A stretch of 64,000 bases of DNA from Paraburkholderia sp. (GTDB taxonomy: Bacteria; Pseudomonadota; Gammaproteobacteria; Burkholderiales; Burkholderiaceae): the NCBI RefSeq assembly GCF_024281035.1, contig NZ_JAMXLH010000053.1, positions 85,574-149,573 of the forward strand, given 5' to 3'. Shown one piece after another: positions 51,214 to 59,381 of the stretch; position 1 is the stretch's first letter; every line of letters starts with the position of its first letter. The translations under genes and the position numbers were made by a program. The notes below the pieces were generated by a model. It was given only the letters and a program-made list of their open reading frames with translations, did no database searches and was not told the origin of the DNA.

Positions 51214-52242
51214 ATGAAAGCACTCGCAAAACTCGAACGCGCAACCGGTCTCACGCTGACCGATGTACCGAAGCCCGAAGTCGGCCACAACGATGTGATG
51301 ATCAAGATTCATCGCACGGCGATCTGCGGCACCGACGTTCACATCTGGAAATGGGACGACTGGGCGCAGAAGACCATTCCCGTGCCGATGCACGTCGGCC
51401 ATGAATACGTCGGCGAAATCGTTGAAATGGGCCAGGAGGTACGCGGTTTCCAGATCGGCGACCGTGTTTCCGGCGAAGGCCACATCACCTGTGGCTTTTG
51501 CCGCAACTGCCGCGCGGGACGCCGGCATTTGTGCCGCAATACGGTGGGCGTGGGCGTGAACCGCGAAGGTGCGTTCGCCGAATATCTCGTGATTCCGGCC
51601 TTCAACGCATTCAAGATTCCGCCTGAGATCTCCGACGATCTCGCTGCAATCTTCGATCCGTTCGGCAACGCGACGCACACCGCACTCTCGTTCAACCTCG
51701 TCGGCGAGGACGTGCTGATTACCGGCGCGGGCCCGATCGGCATTATGGCGGCGGCAATCGCGCGGCATGTGGGCGCGCGCAACGTCGTGATCACCGACGT
51801 CAACGACTACCGTCTCGAACTCGCCCGCAAGATGGGTGCGACGCGCGCGGTGAACGTTGCGCGCGAATCGTTGCGCGACGTGATGAGCGACCTGCACATG
51901 ACCGAGGGCTTCGACGTGGGCCTCGAAATGTCGGGCGTGCCGAGCGCATTTACCGCCTTGCTCGAATCGATGAATCACGGCGGCAAGGTTGCGCTGCTCG
52001 GCATTCCGCCGGCGCAAACCGCGATCGACTGGAATCAGGTGATCTTCAAGGGCCTCGAAATCAAGGGCATTTACGGCCGCGAGATGTTCGAGACCTGGTA
52101 CAAGATGGTCGCCATGCTGCAAAGCGGACTCGATCTTTCGCCGATCATCACGCACCGCTTCGGCGTGGACGACTACGAAAAGGGCTTTGCAGCGATGCTT
52201 TCCGGCAATAGCGGCAAAGTCATTCTCGACTGGACCCGATAA
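51214..52242 (+). CDS. tdh: L-threonine 3-dehydrogenase
   Basis: A 342-residue zinc alcohol-dehydrogenase-family enzyme. Catalytic zinc ligands are in AICGTDVHIWKWD (Cys38) and MHVGHEYVGE (His63, Glu64); the structural zinc cysteines are in CGFCRNCRAGRRHLC near 92-106. The NAD-binding GAGPIGIMAAAIA is near 174-186. It oxidises L-threonine to 2-amino-3-ketobutyrate, the Kbl substrate. It forms an operon with kbl. Confidence 0.95.
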   Translation: MKALAKLERATGLTLTDVPKPEVGHNDVMIKIHRTAICGTDVHIWKWDDWAQKTIPVPMHVGHEYVGEIVEMGQEVRGFQIGDRVSGEGHITCGFCRNCRAGRRHLCRNTVGVGVNREGAFAEYLVIPAFNAFKIPPEISDDLAAIFDPFGNATHTALSFNLVGEDVLITGAGPIGIMAAAIARHVGARNVVITDVNDYRLELARKMGATRAVNVARESLRDVMSDLHMTEGFDVGLEMSGVPSAFTALLESMNHGGKVALLGIPPAQTAIDWNQVIFKGLEIKGIYGREMFETWYKMVAMLQSGLDLSPIITHRFGVDDYEKGFAAMLSGNSGKVILDWTR

Positions 52243-52263
52243 ACGCCGCTACGGTGTGGTGAT

Positions 52264-52920
52264 TCAGTTCGCCGGGGCGGGCTGTTCGAATTCGGCTTCG
52301 ATGCGCACGTCGATGTCGTCGCCGACCGCGGGATACCACGTCGACAGCCCGAACTTCGCGCGGCTGAACCGGCCCGTCGCGGCGAAGCCCACGGTCGGCT
52401 GCTTCGTGAGGGGATTCGGCGCATAGCCGTTGAAGGTCACGTCGAGTGTGACCGGCTGCGTGACGCCGCGAATCGTCAGATTGCCCGTGAGCGTGCCGCG
52501 CGCATCGCCGGTCTGCTCGAAACGGGTACTGACGAAGCGGATCTGCGGATAGCGCGCTACATCCAGCATCTGCGCGCCTTTCACCTGCTGGTCTAGTTGC
52601 GGGTCGTTCGTGTCGAGGCTCGCTGCGTCGATGGTCGCTTCGACCGTCGCGCTATTCAGCCCGCCCGCGCGCCAGTCGAGTTGCGCCGTGACGCGGTCAA
52701 AGCGCATCACGAAGCGCGAATAATGCAGATGATCGATGTCGAACACCACGCTCCAGTGGTGCGGGTCGAGTACATAGTGTCCTGCCGGCACCTCCGCTGC
52801 GGCGCTGCTCACGCTGTGCGTGACCACACGCAGCGGCGTGCACGCAAACATAAGGCATGCCGCGCAAAGCGCCGCAAACCAGGTCCGCCGCTTCAAGCTG
52901 GTAACGCCTCTTCCGTTCAT
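52264..52920 (-). CDS. YceI-family protein (probable lipoprotein)
   Basis: A 218-residue protein. An N-terminal signal ends in LMFAC, a likely lipobox with Cys near 27. The YceI beta-barrel core follows (GHYVLDPHHWSVVFDIDHLHYSRFVMRFDRV near 47-77, then LTGNLTIRGVTQPVTLDVTFNGY near 145). YceI proteins bind isoprenoid-type lipids and respond to base or stress. It converges with tdh. Confidence 0.88.
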   Translation of the reverse strand: MNGRGVTSLKRRTWFAALCAACLMFACTPLRVVTHSVSSAAAEVPAGHYVLDPHHWSVVFDIDHLHYSRFVMRFDRVTAQLDWRAGGLNSATVEATIDAASLDTNDPQLDQQVKGAQMLDVARYPQIRFVSTRFEQTGDARGTLTGNLTIRGVTQPVTLDVTFNGYAPNPLTKQPTVGFAATGRFSRAKFGLSTWYPAVGDDIDVRIEAEFEQPAPAN

Positions 52921-53006
52921 GACTTATATCCGCATGGTGCCTCGATATTAACGCGTCGGGGCGATCATCTATTCCAGGGTGTTCACACGCTCCGCCGGTT
53001 TTTTGC

Positions 53007-53060
53007 TTGACCCGGGAGAACGATCGTTCTACATTCTCGCCGTGGAGAACGATCGTTCTC
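53007..53060 (+). promoter_or_regulatory. TetR-gene promoter with two palindromic operators
   Basis: TTGACC at 53007-53012 and TACATT at 53030-53035 are spaced by 17 bp, an ideal sigma-70 layout. The 14-bp palindrome AGAACGATCGTTCT lies between them (53017-53030) and again just after the expected transcription start (53046-53059, extended as GAGAACGATCGTTCTC), centres 29 bp apart. This is a strong arrangement for autorepression by the downstream TetR protein. Confidence 0.85.
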
Positions 53061-53119
53061 AGTCGATGCAAATCTCAAGGTCGGGTAGGGACCTTCAGCA
53101 CCGTCACGGAGATTCCAGC

Positions 53120-53797
53120 ATGAGCACGGCCACCGCGCCGCAGCCCGATACCCGCGAGCGTTTGCTCGACGCAGCCGAAACGCTGATTTACACCGGCGGC
53201 ATTCACGCGACCGGCGTCGACGCGATTGTTCGCGAAGCCGGCGCCGCGCGCAAGAGCTTCTACACCTGGTTCGGATCAAAGGATGCGCTCGTTGCCGCCG
53301 TGCTGACGCGTCGCGACGAGCGCTGGATGCGCTGGTTCGTGGACGGCACGCTCAAGCGCGGACATACGCCGCGAACACGGCTGATCGGCATGTTCGACGT
53401 TTTGCGCGACTGGTTCATGGCCGAAGACTTTCACGGTTGCGCGTTCCTGAATGCGTCGGGCGAGACTGCGTCGGCCGACGATCCCGTCCGGCTCATCGCG
53501 CGCGAGCATAAGGCTCGCCTGCTCGCCTTCGTGCGCGACCAGTGCGATGCGCTCGTGGCCGCGCACGGCATCGATCGCCGCCATGCCGCGCGTCTCGCGC
53601 GCCAGTGGTTGATCATGATCGACGGTGCAATTGGCGTCGCGCTCGTAAGCGGCGACGCCGATGCTGCGCTCGACGCGCGCACCGCCGCAAAGTCCTTGCT
53701 TGAAGCGCTGGTCGGCACCGGCGCTTTGCGCAGTCGTCACCCGTCGCGGCCGCCTGCCAGGCGCACCGCGCGTTCCCTGGAGAAACAACATGACTGA
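53120..53797 (+). CDS. TetR-family transcriptional regulator
   Basis: About 225 residues from ATG 53120 (MSTATAPQPDTRERLL). The TetR helix-turn-helix is at 14-62 (LLDAAETLIYTGGIHATGVDAIVREAGAARKSFYTWFGSKDAL), and the C-terminal ligand domain is helical with many Ala/Arg. It should repress its own promoter via two perfect palindromes upstream and also the downstream SnoaL-like gene, whose ATG overlaps its end by 8 bases. The inducer is unknown. Confidence 0.9.
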   Translation: MSTATAPQPDTRERLLDAAETLIYTGGIHATGVDAIVREAGAARKSFYTWFGSKDALVAAVLTRRDERWMRWFVDGTLKRGHTPRTRLIGMFDVLRDWFMAEDFHGCAFLNASGETASADDPVRLIAREHKARLLAFVRDQCDALVAAHGIDRRHAARLARQWLIMIDGAIGVALVSGDADAALDARTAAKSLLEALVGTGALRSRHPSRPPARRTARSLEKQHD

Positions 53798-54269
53798 CGC
53801 CGTTGAGGTTCGCCCGCCGCTGCCGCCGTTCACGCGGGAAACCGCCATCCTGAAGGTGCGCGCGGCGGAGGACGCGTGGAATTCACGCGATCCGAAGCGC
53901 GTTTCGCTGGCCTATACGCCGCAAAGCGTGTGGCGCAATCGAGCCGAATTCGTCACGGGCCGCGAAGCGATTGTCGAATTTCTCACGCGCAAGTGGGCGC
54001 GCGAACTCGATTACCGTCTCATCAAGGAACTGTGGGCGGTGACGGAAAACCGTATCGCGGTGCGATTTGCTTACGAGTCTCATGACGATTCCGGCAACTG
54101 GTTCCGCTCTTACGGCAACGAGAATTGGGAATTCGACGAGAACGGCCTCATGGCGCGCCGCTTTGCCTCCATCAACGACCTGCCGATTCTGGAAAAGGAC
54201 CGTCGCTTTCATTGGCCGCTCGGCCGCCGTCCCGACGATCATCCGGGGCTCAGCGAACTCGGTCTTTAA
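53790..54269 (+). CDS. DUF1348 / nuclear transport factor 2-like protein
   Basis: A 159-residue NTF2-like protein. The DUF1348 pattern shows as RAAEDAWNSRDPKRVSLAYTPQSVWRNRAEFVTGREAIVEFLTRKWARELDYRLIKELWA (27-85) with the hydrophobic pocket residues, then YESHDDSGNWFRSYGNENWEFDENGLM and IEKDRRFHWPLGRR. Function unknown; often adjacent to TetR genes. It overlaps the TetR gene by 8 bases and is in the same operon. Confidence 0.85.
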   Translation: MTDAVEVRPPLPPFTRETAILKVRAAEDAWNSRDPKRVSLAYTPQSVWRNRAEFVTGREAIVEFLTRKWARELDYRLIKELWAVTENRIAVRFAYESHDDSGNWFRSYGNENWEFDENGLMARRFASINDLPILEKDRRFHWPLGRRPDDHPGLSELGL

Positions 54270-54625
54270 CGCGCTGCAGGCGGCGTTTGTTGTTGAGTTT
54301 GTCGCGGTGAAACATGTTGTCGAATCATTTAAATGGCAATGCCAGGAAAATTGAAAAGACAAAAACCAATCGCAACGAACGGTGAGCTAATCCGGGAGCT
54401 GCGGGTTCGTGTGGCGAGTGCAATGGTGAGCTTGTTCGGGATGAGCACCTTAATCACTTTAATCACCTGAAGCACGTCAAACACCTTAAACCTGCCCGCA
54501 CACGAATTCGCGCTATAGTGATTTGCGCTGCGATGCAGCACGGGTGTTTCGCGACGATCCGAAAGGATCACATGCGGCACCCGATTCCAGCCGCGCGCCT
54601 GCGCGGTTCGCTCCGGAGTCGTGAA
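54270..54625. other. Intergenic region with two origin-type iterons
   Basis: Apart from the iterons at 54381-54440 (separate entry), only short frames. It is AT-richer than usual around 54320-54490 and includes the likely promoter of the unknown gene at 54626. Confidence 0.5.
54381..54440 (-). repeat. Distant origin-type iterons, first pair
   Basis: GGTGAGCTAATCCGGG at 54381-54396 and GGTGAGCTTGTTCGGG at 54425-54440 are reverse-oriented copies of the origin iteron (reverse complement CCCG-N6-GCTCACC). They are 44 bp apart, a multiple of 11, and lie about 8.5 kb from the main array. Confidence 0.75.
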
Positions 54626-55645
54626 ATGGGCATTCTCGACAGACTATGGCGGCCTCGACCCAAGGCAATACCGGTCACGCCTCAGATCCACGCGTTAATC
54701 GAGCGTCTGCTGGTGTTGAGCCCGGCGCTGAAGCTCGCGGAGGGTTTTCAGGCGCGCGTCACGCCTGTGCTGGTCTGCTCGCTCGACTACGTCAGCGGCC
54801 TGGTGAACGAGTTGCCGCACGCGCGCGTGGCAAACGCAGCCGCCTGGCTCGACGACCCGTATATTCACGCGTTTTTCGCGGCGCCTGACGAGGTCGCGCA
54901 TATTCTCAGCCGCTCGCCCGAAATGCACGTCTGGTTCGACAGCCACCCGCTCGCGCGCGAAACCTACGCCGTGCTCAGCATGGCGATGAGCGAGCGCCGC
55001 GTGTTCGGTGTCGAGCAGATCGGCGACGTGGTGCATGCCGATGTCGCGCGCACGACGCTGAGTTTCGACGATCATCAGGTGCGCCTTTGCGGCGAGTCGG
55101 AAGACGATTTGCGCGAGCAGATCGTGCAGCGCGTAGTCGAGCAGATTGCACTTGAAGGTCTCGCGCAGATCGGCGCCGACGAGTCGCGTCGCGATGCGCT
55201 TCTGCAGGACCGCGCGCTCCTGAAGACACGGCTGCAGTTGCTGACGCGCCAGGGGGCAGGCACGCACAAGATGCTCGGTGAGCGTGCATCGGCGAATGCG
55301 GCGCAACGCATCGAACTGGAGACCGAGATCGAGGCCAACGCGCGCGCACTGGACGCGCTCGGCCTGCAGACTGATGCGCTCGCACGCGACCTCGACGTCA
55401 TCTGCGATGTGCTCGGCCATCCGGCACGGCACACGAACGTCGAGATGAAGCGAATCCGGCTGAATGCGATGAACGTGGTGATCGAGGCAAACGCCTCGCA
55501 CGACAGCGTGGAAGTCGTCTTTCCGCTCGCCCGGCTACCCGCGAGTCCGCTGGGCGAACGGGCGTTTTCGCTGATTCGTTTCGCGCGCACGGATCTCGTG
55601 CCGCTGCCAACCGTGCTCGACGAGGACAGCCGTTTCATGATCTGA
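54626..55645 (+). CDS. Unknown protein flanked by origin-type iterons
   Basis: About 339 residues from ATG 54626 (MGILDRLWRPRPK), with GGAG nine bases upstream. No signal peptide or membrane helix. The N-terminal two thirds look helical (ALIERLLVLSPALKLAEGF; LVCSLDYVSGLVNELP), and residues about 180-260 form an amphipathic coiled-coil-like run (EQIVQRVVEQIALEGLAQI ... RIELETEIEANARALDALG). No recognised family. The gene has iterons on both sides (54381-54440 upstream; 55668-55957 downstream), all in the same orientation, so its product may be part of replicon control. This is inference only. Confidence 0.6.
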   Translation: MGILDRLWRPRPKAIPVTPQIHALIERLLVLSPALKLAEGFQARVTPVLVCSLDYVSGLVNELPHARVANAAAWLDDPYIHAFFAAPDEVAHILSRSPEMHVWFDSHPLARETYAVLSMAMSERRVFGVEQIGDVVHADVARTTLSFDDHQVRLCGESEDDLREQIVQRVVEQIALEGLAQIGADESRRDALLQDRALLKTRLQLLTRQGAGTHKMLGERASANAAQRIELETEIEANARALDALGLQTDALARDLDVICDVLGHPARHTNVEMKRIRLNAMNVVIEANASHDSVEVVFPLARLPASPLGERAFSLIRFARTDLVPLPTVLDEDSRFMI

Positions 55646-55952
55646 GCGGCGCAACGCTCACACGAACGGTGAGCGTTTTCGGGAGCCGAGAGCGCCGGAA
55701 TCGGCTAAAACAGACGTGGGCAATATTTCCTGGCAATCCCAGGTTTAGTGAACACAATATTGCTCGAATGCTGGCGCGACGCGGAGATTCGTTGCGCGAA
55801 GGCGTCGGCTGCTCCAAGGTGAGCGTTTTCGGGAGCGAAGCGAATGTGCGCTCCGCGCCGCGCGGAAGGTGTCGAAATAGCGCCTGGGCGGCACATTCGG
55901 CGCGTTCGGCGCGCGCAAACACCCATGCCGAACGGGTGAAAGGTGAGCCTTT
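55646..55952. other. Intergenic region with three origin-type iterons
   Basis: Contains the iterons listed separately and an inverted repeat at about 55652-55677 (AACGCTCAC / GTGAGCGTT), which may also act as a terminator of the upstream gene (TTTTC follows). No gene is seen. Confidence 0.5.
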
Positions 55953-55957
55953 TCAGG
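55668..55957 (-). repeat. Distant origin-type iterons, three copies
   Basis: GGTGAGCGTTTTCGGG at 55668-55683 and 55818-55833, and GGTGAGCCTTTTCAGG at 55942-55957, are reverse-oriented, near-perfect copies of the origin iteron. The last overlaps the stop codon of the molybdate-type ABC gene. Spacings are 150 and 124 bp. Confidence 0.8.
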
Positions 55958-57788
55958 AGTGCGGCGCGGCCCACACCGAAACCCCCTCGCGCTCGATCGA
56001 GAAGCGCTGCACACCATCGCTCGTACACGGTGCATCCTCGGCGGCAATATCGAACGCTTCGCCGCCCATTTCGATTGTCACGTAGCGGTCGCCGTGCCGA
56101 AGTGCATGACCGGCTGGCATGCCGGTCCACGCGCCTTCGGGCGTGGCGCGCAGCGCGCGCGGCGCGACCCGCCACATCACGCGCGTGCCGGGTGTGAACG
56201 ACGCACCGGCGTACGGCAGGCGCAGGCCCTTCGCGGTTTCGATTTCGTCGGCAGCGCGCGCGACGCCTTCGCCGACGTTATGCAATCCGAGCAGCTCGGC
56301 CACGCGCAGCGAGGCTGGCCGCCGGAACACGTCGTTCACGGGACCGGCCTGCAATACGCGGCCGTGTTCGATGATGAGCACTTCGTCCGCGAGCAGTGCG
56401 GCTTCGTCGGGATCGTGCGTGACGATGACGGTCACCGCGTCGATCTCGCGCTGCAGCGCGCGCAGCGATTGCTGCAGGCGGCGACGGCGCGGCGTGTCGA
56501 GCGCGGCGAATGGCTCGTCGAAGAGCAGCAGTTGACTGTGCCGCGTGAGCGCACGCGCGAGCGCGACGCGCTGGCGCTGGCCGAACGACAGCGCGTGCGG
56601 CAGACGCGCCGTCAGCGTATCGAGGCCGAGATGCGCGAGCCAGTAGCGCGCGCTCGCGGCATCGGCGCCGAGTGGAAACGCCAGTTGCTGCGCGACCGTC
56701 ATGTGCGGAAAAAGACCGTAGTCCTGCGGCATGTAACCGATCGGCCGCCGCTCGGGCGGCAGTGCGCCGAGATTGGCGCCGCCGAGCGTGACCGAACCCG
56801 TGTCGTTGTGCTCGAGACCCGCGATGATGCGCAGCGCGAGCGATTTGCCCGAACCGGACGGCCCGATGATGGCGAGACGGCGGGTCTGCGGCCGCCACGT
56901 GATGTCGAGGCTGAATGCGCCGAGGCGCCGCTGCGCGTCGAAGGCAAGCCGAAGGCCGGTGACGGCGCGGGCAGGCACGGCGCTCGCGAAACTCGCGGGC
57001 TCGTCGCCGTTCTCGGCGGGCGCGGTGTGCCCGACGCGCGGGCCGCGCGCGTAGACCGAGAGCACGGCGCAGACGATCGCGATGGCGAGCGTCGGCAACA
57101 GGAGCGGCATCATCGCGGGCAGCCCCTGGCCGCCGAACACGACGTAGGTGTAGACCGGCAGCGAATACGGATGATAGGCGACCATCATGGTCGCGCCGAA
57201 CTCGCCGAACGCGCGCAGCCACGCGAGCGCGAGCCCCGCGCGAATGGCGGGCCAGACGATGGGCAGCGTCACGCGAAAGAAGCGGCTCATGGCGTGATGG
57301 CCGAGCGTGGCGGCGACGTCGTCGTAGACGGGGTCGACGGCGGCGAACGCCGAGCGCGCCGCGACGATCAGGAATGGCGCCGCAACGAAGGTTTCCGCAA
57401 GGACGATGCCTGTGAAGGAATCGGTGATCCTGCCGCCGAAAAGCTGGCCGATGGTGCTATACGGACCGACCAGAAACAGCAGCAGCACGCCGCTTGTGAG
57501 CGGCGGCAATGCGAGGGGCAACTGCACGACGAAGCCGAGCAGCGCGACGGCGCGCGAGCGCGAGCGCGCGAGCCAGTAGCCGAGCGGCACGCCGCCCGCG
57601 AGGATGACGAGCGCGGCGACGCTCGCGCTCGTCACCGACACGGCCACGGCGGACCACGTTGCGCGCCAGTCGACGCCGGCCCAGTCGGCCTGGCCGATCT
57701 GCGGGATGCTGGCGAGGAACGGCGCGCAGAGATAGACGGCGAGCAGTGCGCCGAGCCACAGGAGCGGCCGCGCGGCGGGTTGTTTCAC
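55953..57788 (-). CDS. Fused ABC permease-ATPase (molybdate/tungstate-type ModB-ModC)
   Basis: A 611-residue fusion. Residues 1-245 form a ModB-like permease with about six helices and an EAA-type loop (AAATLGHHAMSRFFRVTLPIVWPAI). After a linker, about 300-510 is the ATPase: Walker A IGPSGSGKSLAL, Q-loop, a variant signature LSFGQRQRVALARAL (Phe for the usual second Gly-side residue) and Walker B LLLFDEPFAALD; a TOBE-like C-terminus follows (about 530-611). It should import an oxyanion with the periplasmic protein at 57805-58689, 16 bp upstream. The C-terminal end overlaps an iteron. Confidence 0.85.
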   Translation of the reverse strand: MKQPAARPLLWLGALLAVYLCAPFLASIPQIGQADWAGVDWRATWSAVAVSVTSASVAALVILAGGVPLGYWLARSRSRAVALLGFVVQLPLALPPLTSGVLLLFLVGPYSTIGQLFGGRITDSFTGIVLAETFVAAPFLIVAARSAFAAVDPVYDDVAATLGHHAMSRFFRVTLPIVWPAIRAGLALAWLRAFGEFGATMMVAYHPYSLPVYTYVVFGGQGLPAMMPLLLPTLAIAIVCAVLSVYARGPRVGHTAPAENGDEPASFASAVPARAVTGLRLAFDAQRRLGAFSLDITWRPQTRRLAIIGPSGSGKSLALRIIAGLEHNDTGSVTLGGANLGALPPERRPIGYMPQDYGLFPHMTVAQQLAFPLGADAASARYWLAHLGLDTLTARLPHALSFGQRQRVALARALTRHSQLLLFDEPFAALDTPRRRRLQQSLRALQREIDAVTVIVTHDPDEAALLADEVLIIEHGRVLQAGPVNDVFRRPASLRVAELLGLHNVGEGVARAADEIETAKGLRLPYAGASFTPGTRVMWRVAPRALRATPEGAWTGMPAGHALRHGDRYVTIEMGGEAFDIAAEDAPCTSDGVQRFSIEREGVSVWAAPHS

Positions 57789-57804
57789 AGCTGTTGCTTC
57801 TCGA

Positions 57805-58689
57805 CTATTGTTGCGCGGCGTCGATCACGGCCTGCACCGACGGCGCAATCGCCTGGGTGCTGCCCTGCACGGCGGGCTTCGTCACGTCGACGCCATGTTC
57901 GGCGAGCAGCTTGCGGCCTTCGGCGCTGAGCAGGAAGTTGACGAAGCGCGCCGCGCCCGCCTGGTTGGGCGCGTCGTTGAGGATCGTGAGCGTGTAGTTC
58001 GCCTTGATCTTCAGCTCGGGCGCGGGGTGGATCGACGGAATCCTGAGGTCGGACGTTTCGGTCGAGTAGAAGAAGCCCGCGTCGAGCTGGCCCGACTGCA
58101 GGCGGCCGACGAGCGTTTCTTCCGGCAGGACCTGCTCGGGATTCTCCGGCGCGCCGAGCGTCTTCTCGACGAGATCGGGCTGGTTATAGACCTGTGCGGC
58201 CTTCGTCATGAGTTCGACGGTGAATGCGCCCTTCGGATCGAGCTTCGGATCGGTGCGCCCGAGGCGCAGGCCCGGCTCGCGGAGCACCTGGTCCCACCGC
58301 TTCGTCTTGAAGTCGGCGGCGAAGCGGCTCTTCGGGCTGTAGCCGATCAGCAGCGGCGATTCGGCGAAGTTGACGTACCACGAAACGTGATTGCCGTTCG
58401 CGTCGCCCATCAGACTCGTGTTGACCTTCGGGCTCGCGCTGATGAACACGTCGCCGCGGCGCAGCTTGCCCTTGATCTCGTTGGCGATCTTGTTGGAACC
58501 GGCCGCGTAGCCCTTGAAGCGCAGGCCCGTTTCCTTCTCGAACGCGGGCCCGACGTCCTTCTCCATCAGGTTCACGAGCGAACCGGCGTACAGCACGTTG
58601 ACGTCGTTCTCGTCGGCGGCGAAGGCGTTGGCGCTCGCGCCGAGCACGCCGGTCAACACGACAACCGAGGCAATCAGTTTGCGGATCAT
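57805..58689 (-). CDS. Periplasmic oxyanion-binding protein (ModA/WtpA-like)
   Basis: A 294-residue protein with a signal peptide (1-24, ending ANAFA-A). It resembles the extracellular solute-binding family for molybdate/tungstate/sulphate: NVLYAGSLVNLMEKDVGPAFEKETGLRF near 30-58, AGSNKIANEIKGKLRRGDVFISASPK near 62-88 and FFYSTETSDL near 209. It works with the fused ABC protein immediately downstream. The divergent gap upstream contains a ModE-like operator. Confidence 0.82.
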   Translation of the reverse strand: MIRKLIASVVVLTGVLGASANAFAADENDVNVLYAGSLVNLMEKDVGPAFEKETGLRFKGYAAGSNKIANEIKGKLRRGDVFISASPKVNTSLMGDANGNHVSWYVNFAESPLLIGYSPKSRFAADFKTKRWDQVLREPGLRLGRTDPKLDPKGAFTVELMTKAAQVYNQPDLVEKTLGAPENPEQVLPEETLVGRLQSGQLDAGFFYSTETSDLRIPSIHPAPELKIKANYTLTILNDAPNQAGAARFVNFLLSAEGRKLLAEHGVDVTKPAVQGSTQAIAPSVQAVIDAAQQ

Positions 58690-58705
58690 GCTTGTTTCCC
58701 CGTAC

Positions 58706-58729
58706 CGTTATAAACCGCAATATATTACG
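58706..58729. promoter_or_regulatory. ModE-like imperfect palindrome
   Basis: CGTTATAAA at the left end and TATATTACG at the right end (reverse complement CGTAATATA, seven of nine matching) with a 6-bp centre resemble the ModE binding pattern CGNTATATA-N6-TATATNNCG. It sits 17 bp before the binding-protein start, in the divergent gap facing the di-Mop gene. Confidence 0.55.
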
Positions 58730-58867
58730 CTGGACTTGCAATTTCATGTACCCGTCCGAATGGACTAGTCCATCCGTCGCGTCTGGGCGCGTCGCGTACG
58801 CCCGGGTACACTGGGGCTCCGTTCATTGTCGGCGTGCACATTGCGACTGCACGCCATGGAGATCTTT

Positions 58868-59296
58868 ATGCGCACGAGCGCCCGTAATCACTTCACCGGT
58901 CAGATCAGCGCAGTCAAGGCCGGCGCCGTTAACGACGAAGTCACGCTGCGTACCGGCGGCGGGCTCGACATCGTTGCGATCATCACGCATGGCAGCGCCG
59001 CTGCGCTCGGCCTCGCGGCGGGCAAGCCGGCGTTCGCGCTGGTGAAGGCGTCGTCGGTGATCGTGATGGTCGATGGCGACGCTACCCGCGTCTCCACGCG
59101 CAACGTCGTGGCGGGCACGGTCGCATCGGTCACGAAGGGCGCCGTCAATGCAGAAGTCGTGATCGCAGCGCCGGGCGGCGCGTCGATCGCGGCGATCATC
59201 ACCAACGAGAGCGTCGATCACCTCGGCCTCGCGGCAGGCAAGGCGGCTGCGGCGCTATTCAAGGCGTCGAGCGTGATCGTCGGCGTCGACGCGTAA
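58868..59296 (+). CDS. Di-Mop molybdenum-pterin-binding protein
   Basis: About 142 residues made of two Mop domains (RNHFTGQISAVKAGAVNDEVTLRTGGGLDIVAIIT near 5-40 and NVVAGTVASVTKGAVNAEVVIAAPGG near 78-104). Each has the K-x-G-x-V-N-x-E-V core of molbindins. Such proteins store or buffer molybdate, or provide regulatory domains. It precedes the ModE-like gene on the same strand, and its position supports an oxyanion system. Confidence 0.87.
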   Translation: MRTSARNHFTGQISAVKAGAVNDEVTLRTGGGLDIVAIITHGSAAALGLAAGKPAFALVKASSVIVMVDGDATRVSTRNVVAGTVASVTKGAVNAEVVIAAPGGASIAAIITNESVDHLGLAAGKAAAALFKASSVIVGVDA

Positions 59297-59381
59297 CGCG
59301 CGCTTTCCGGAGCGGGCGGTTCTACCGGATCGGCCCGATCTGCCCCGGTCTGCGCGAAGTGCATCGTGTATGCTTGCGCGC

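Noticed and set aside
49435..52155. A 906-codon frame opposite kbl-tdh
   Set aside because: Antisense shadow with a His/Arg-rich composition; kbl and tdh are unmistakable.
55959..57929. A 656-codon frame opposite the fused ABC gene
   Set aside because: Antisense shadow of an intact permease-ATPase.
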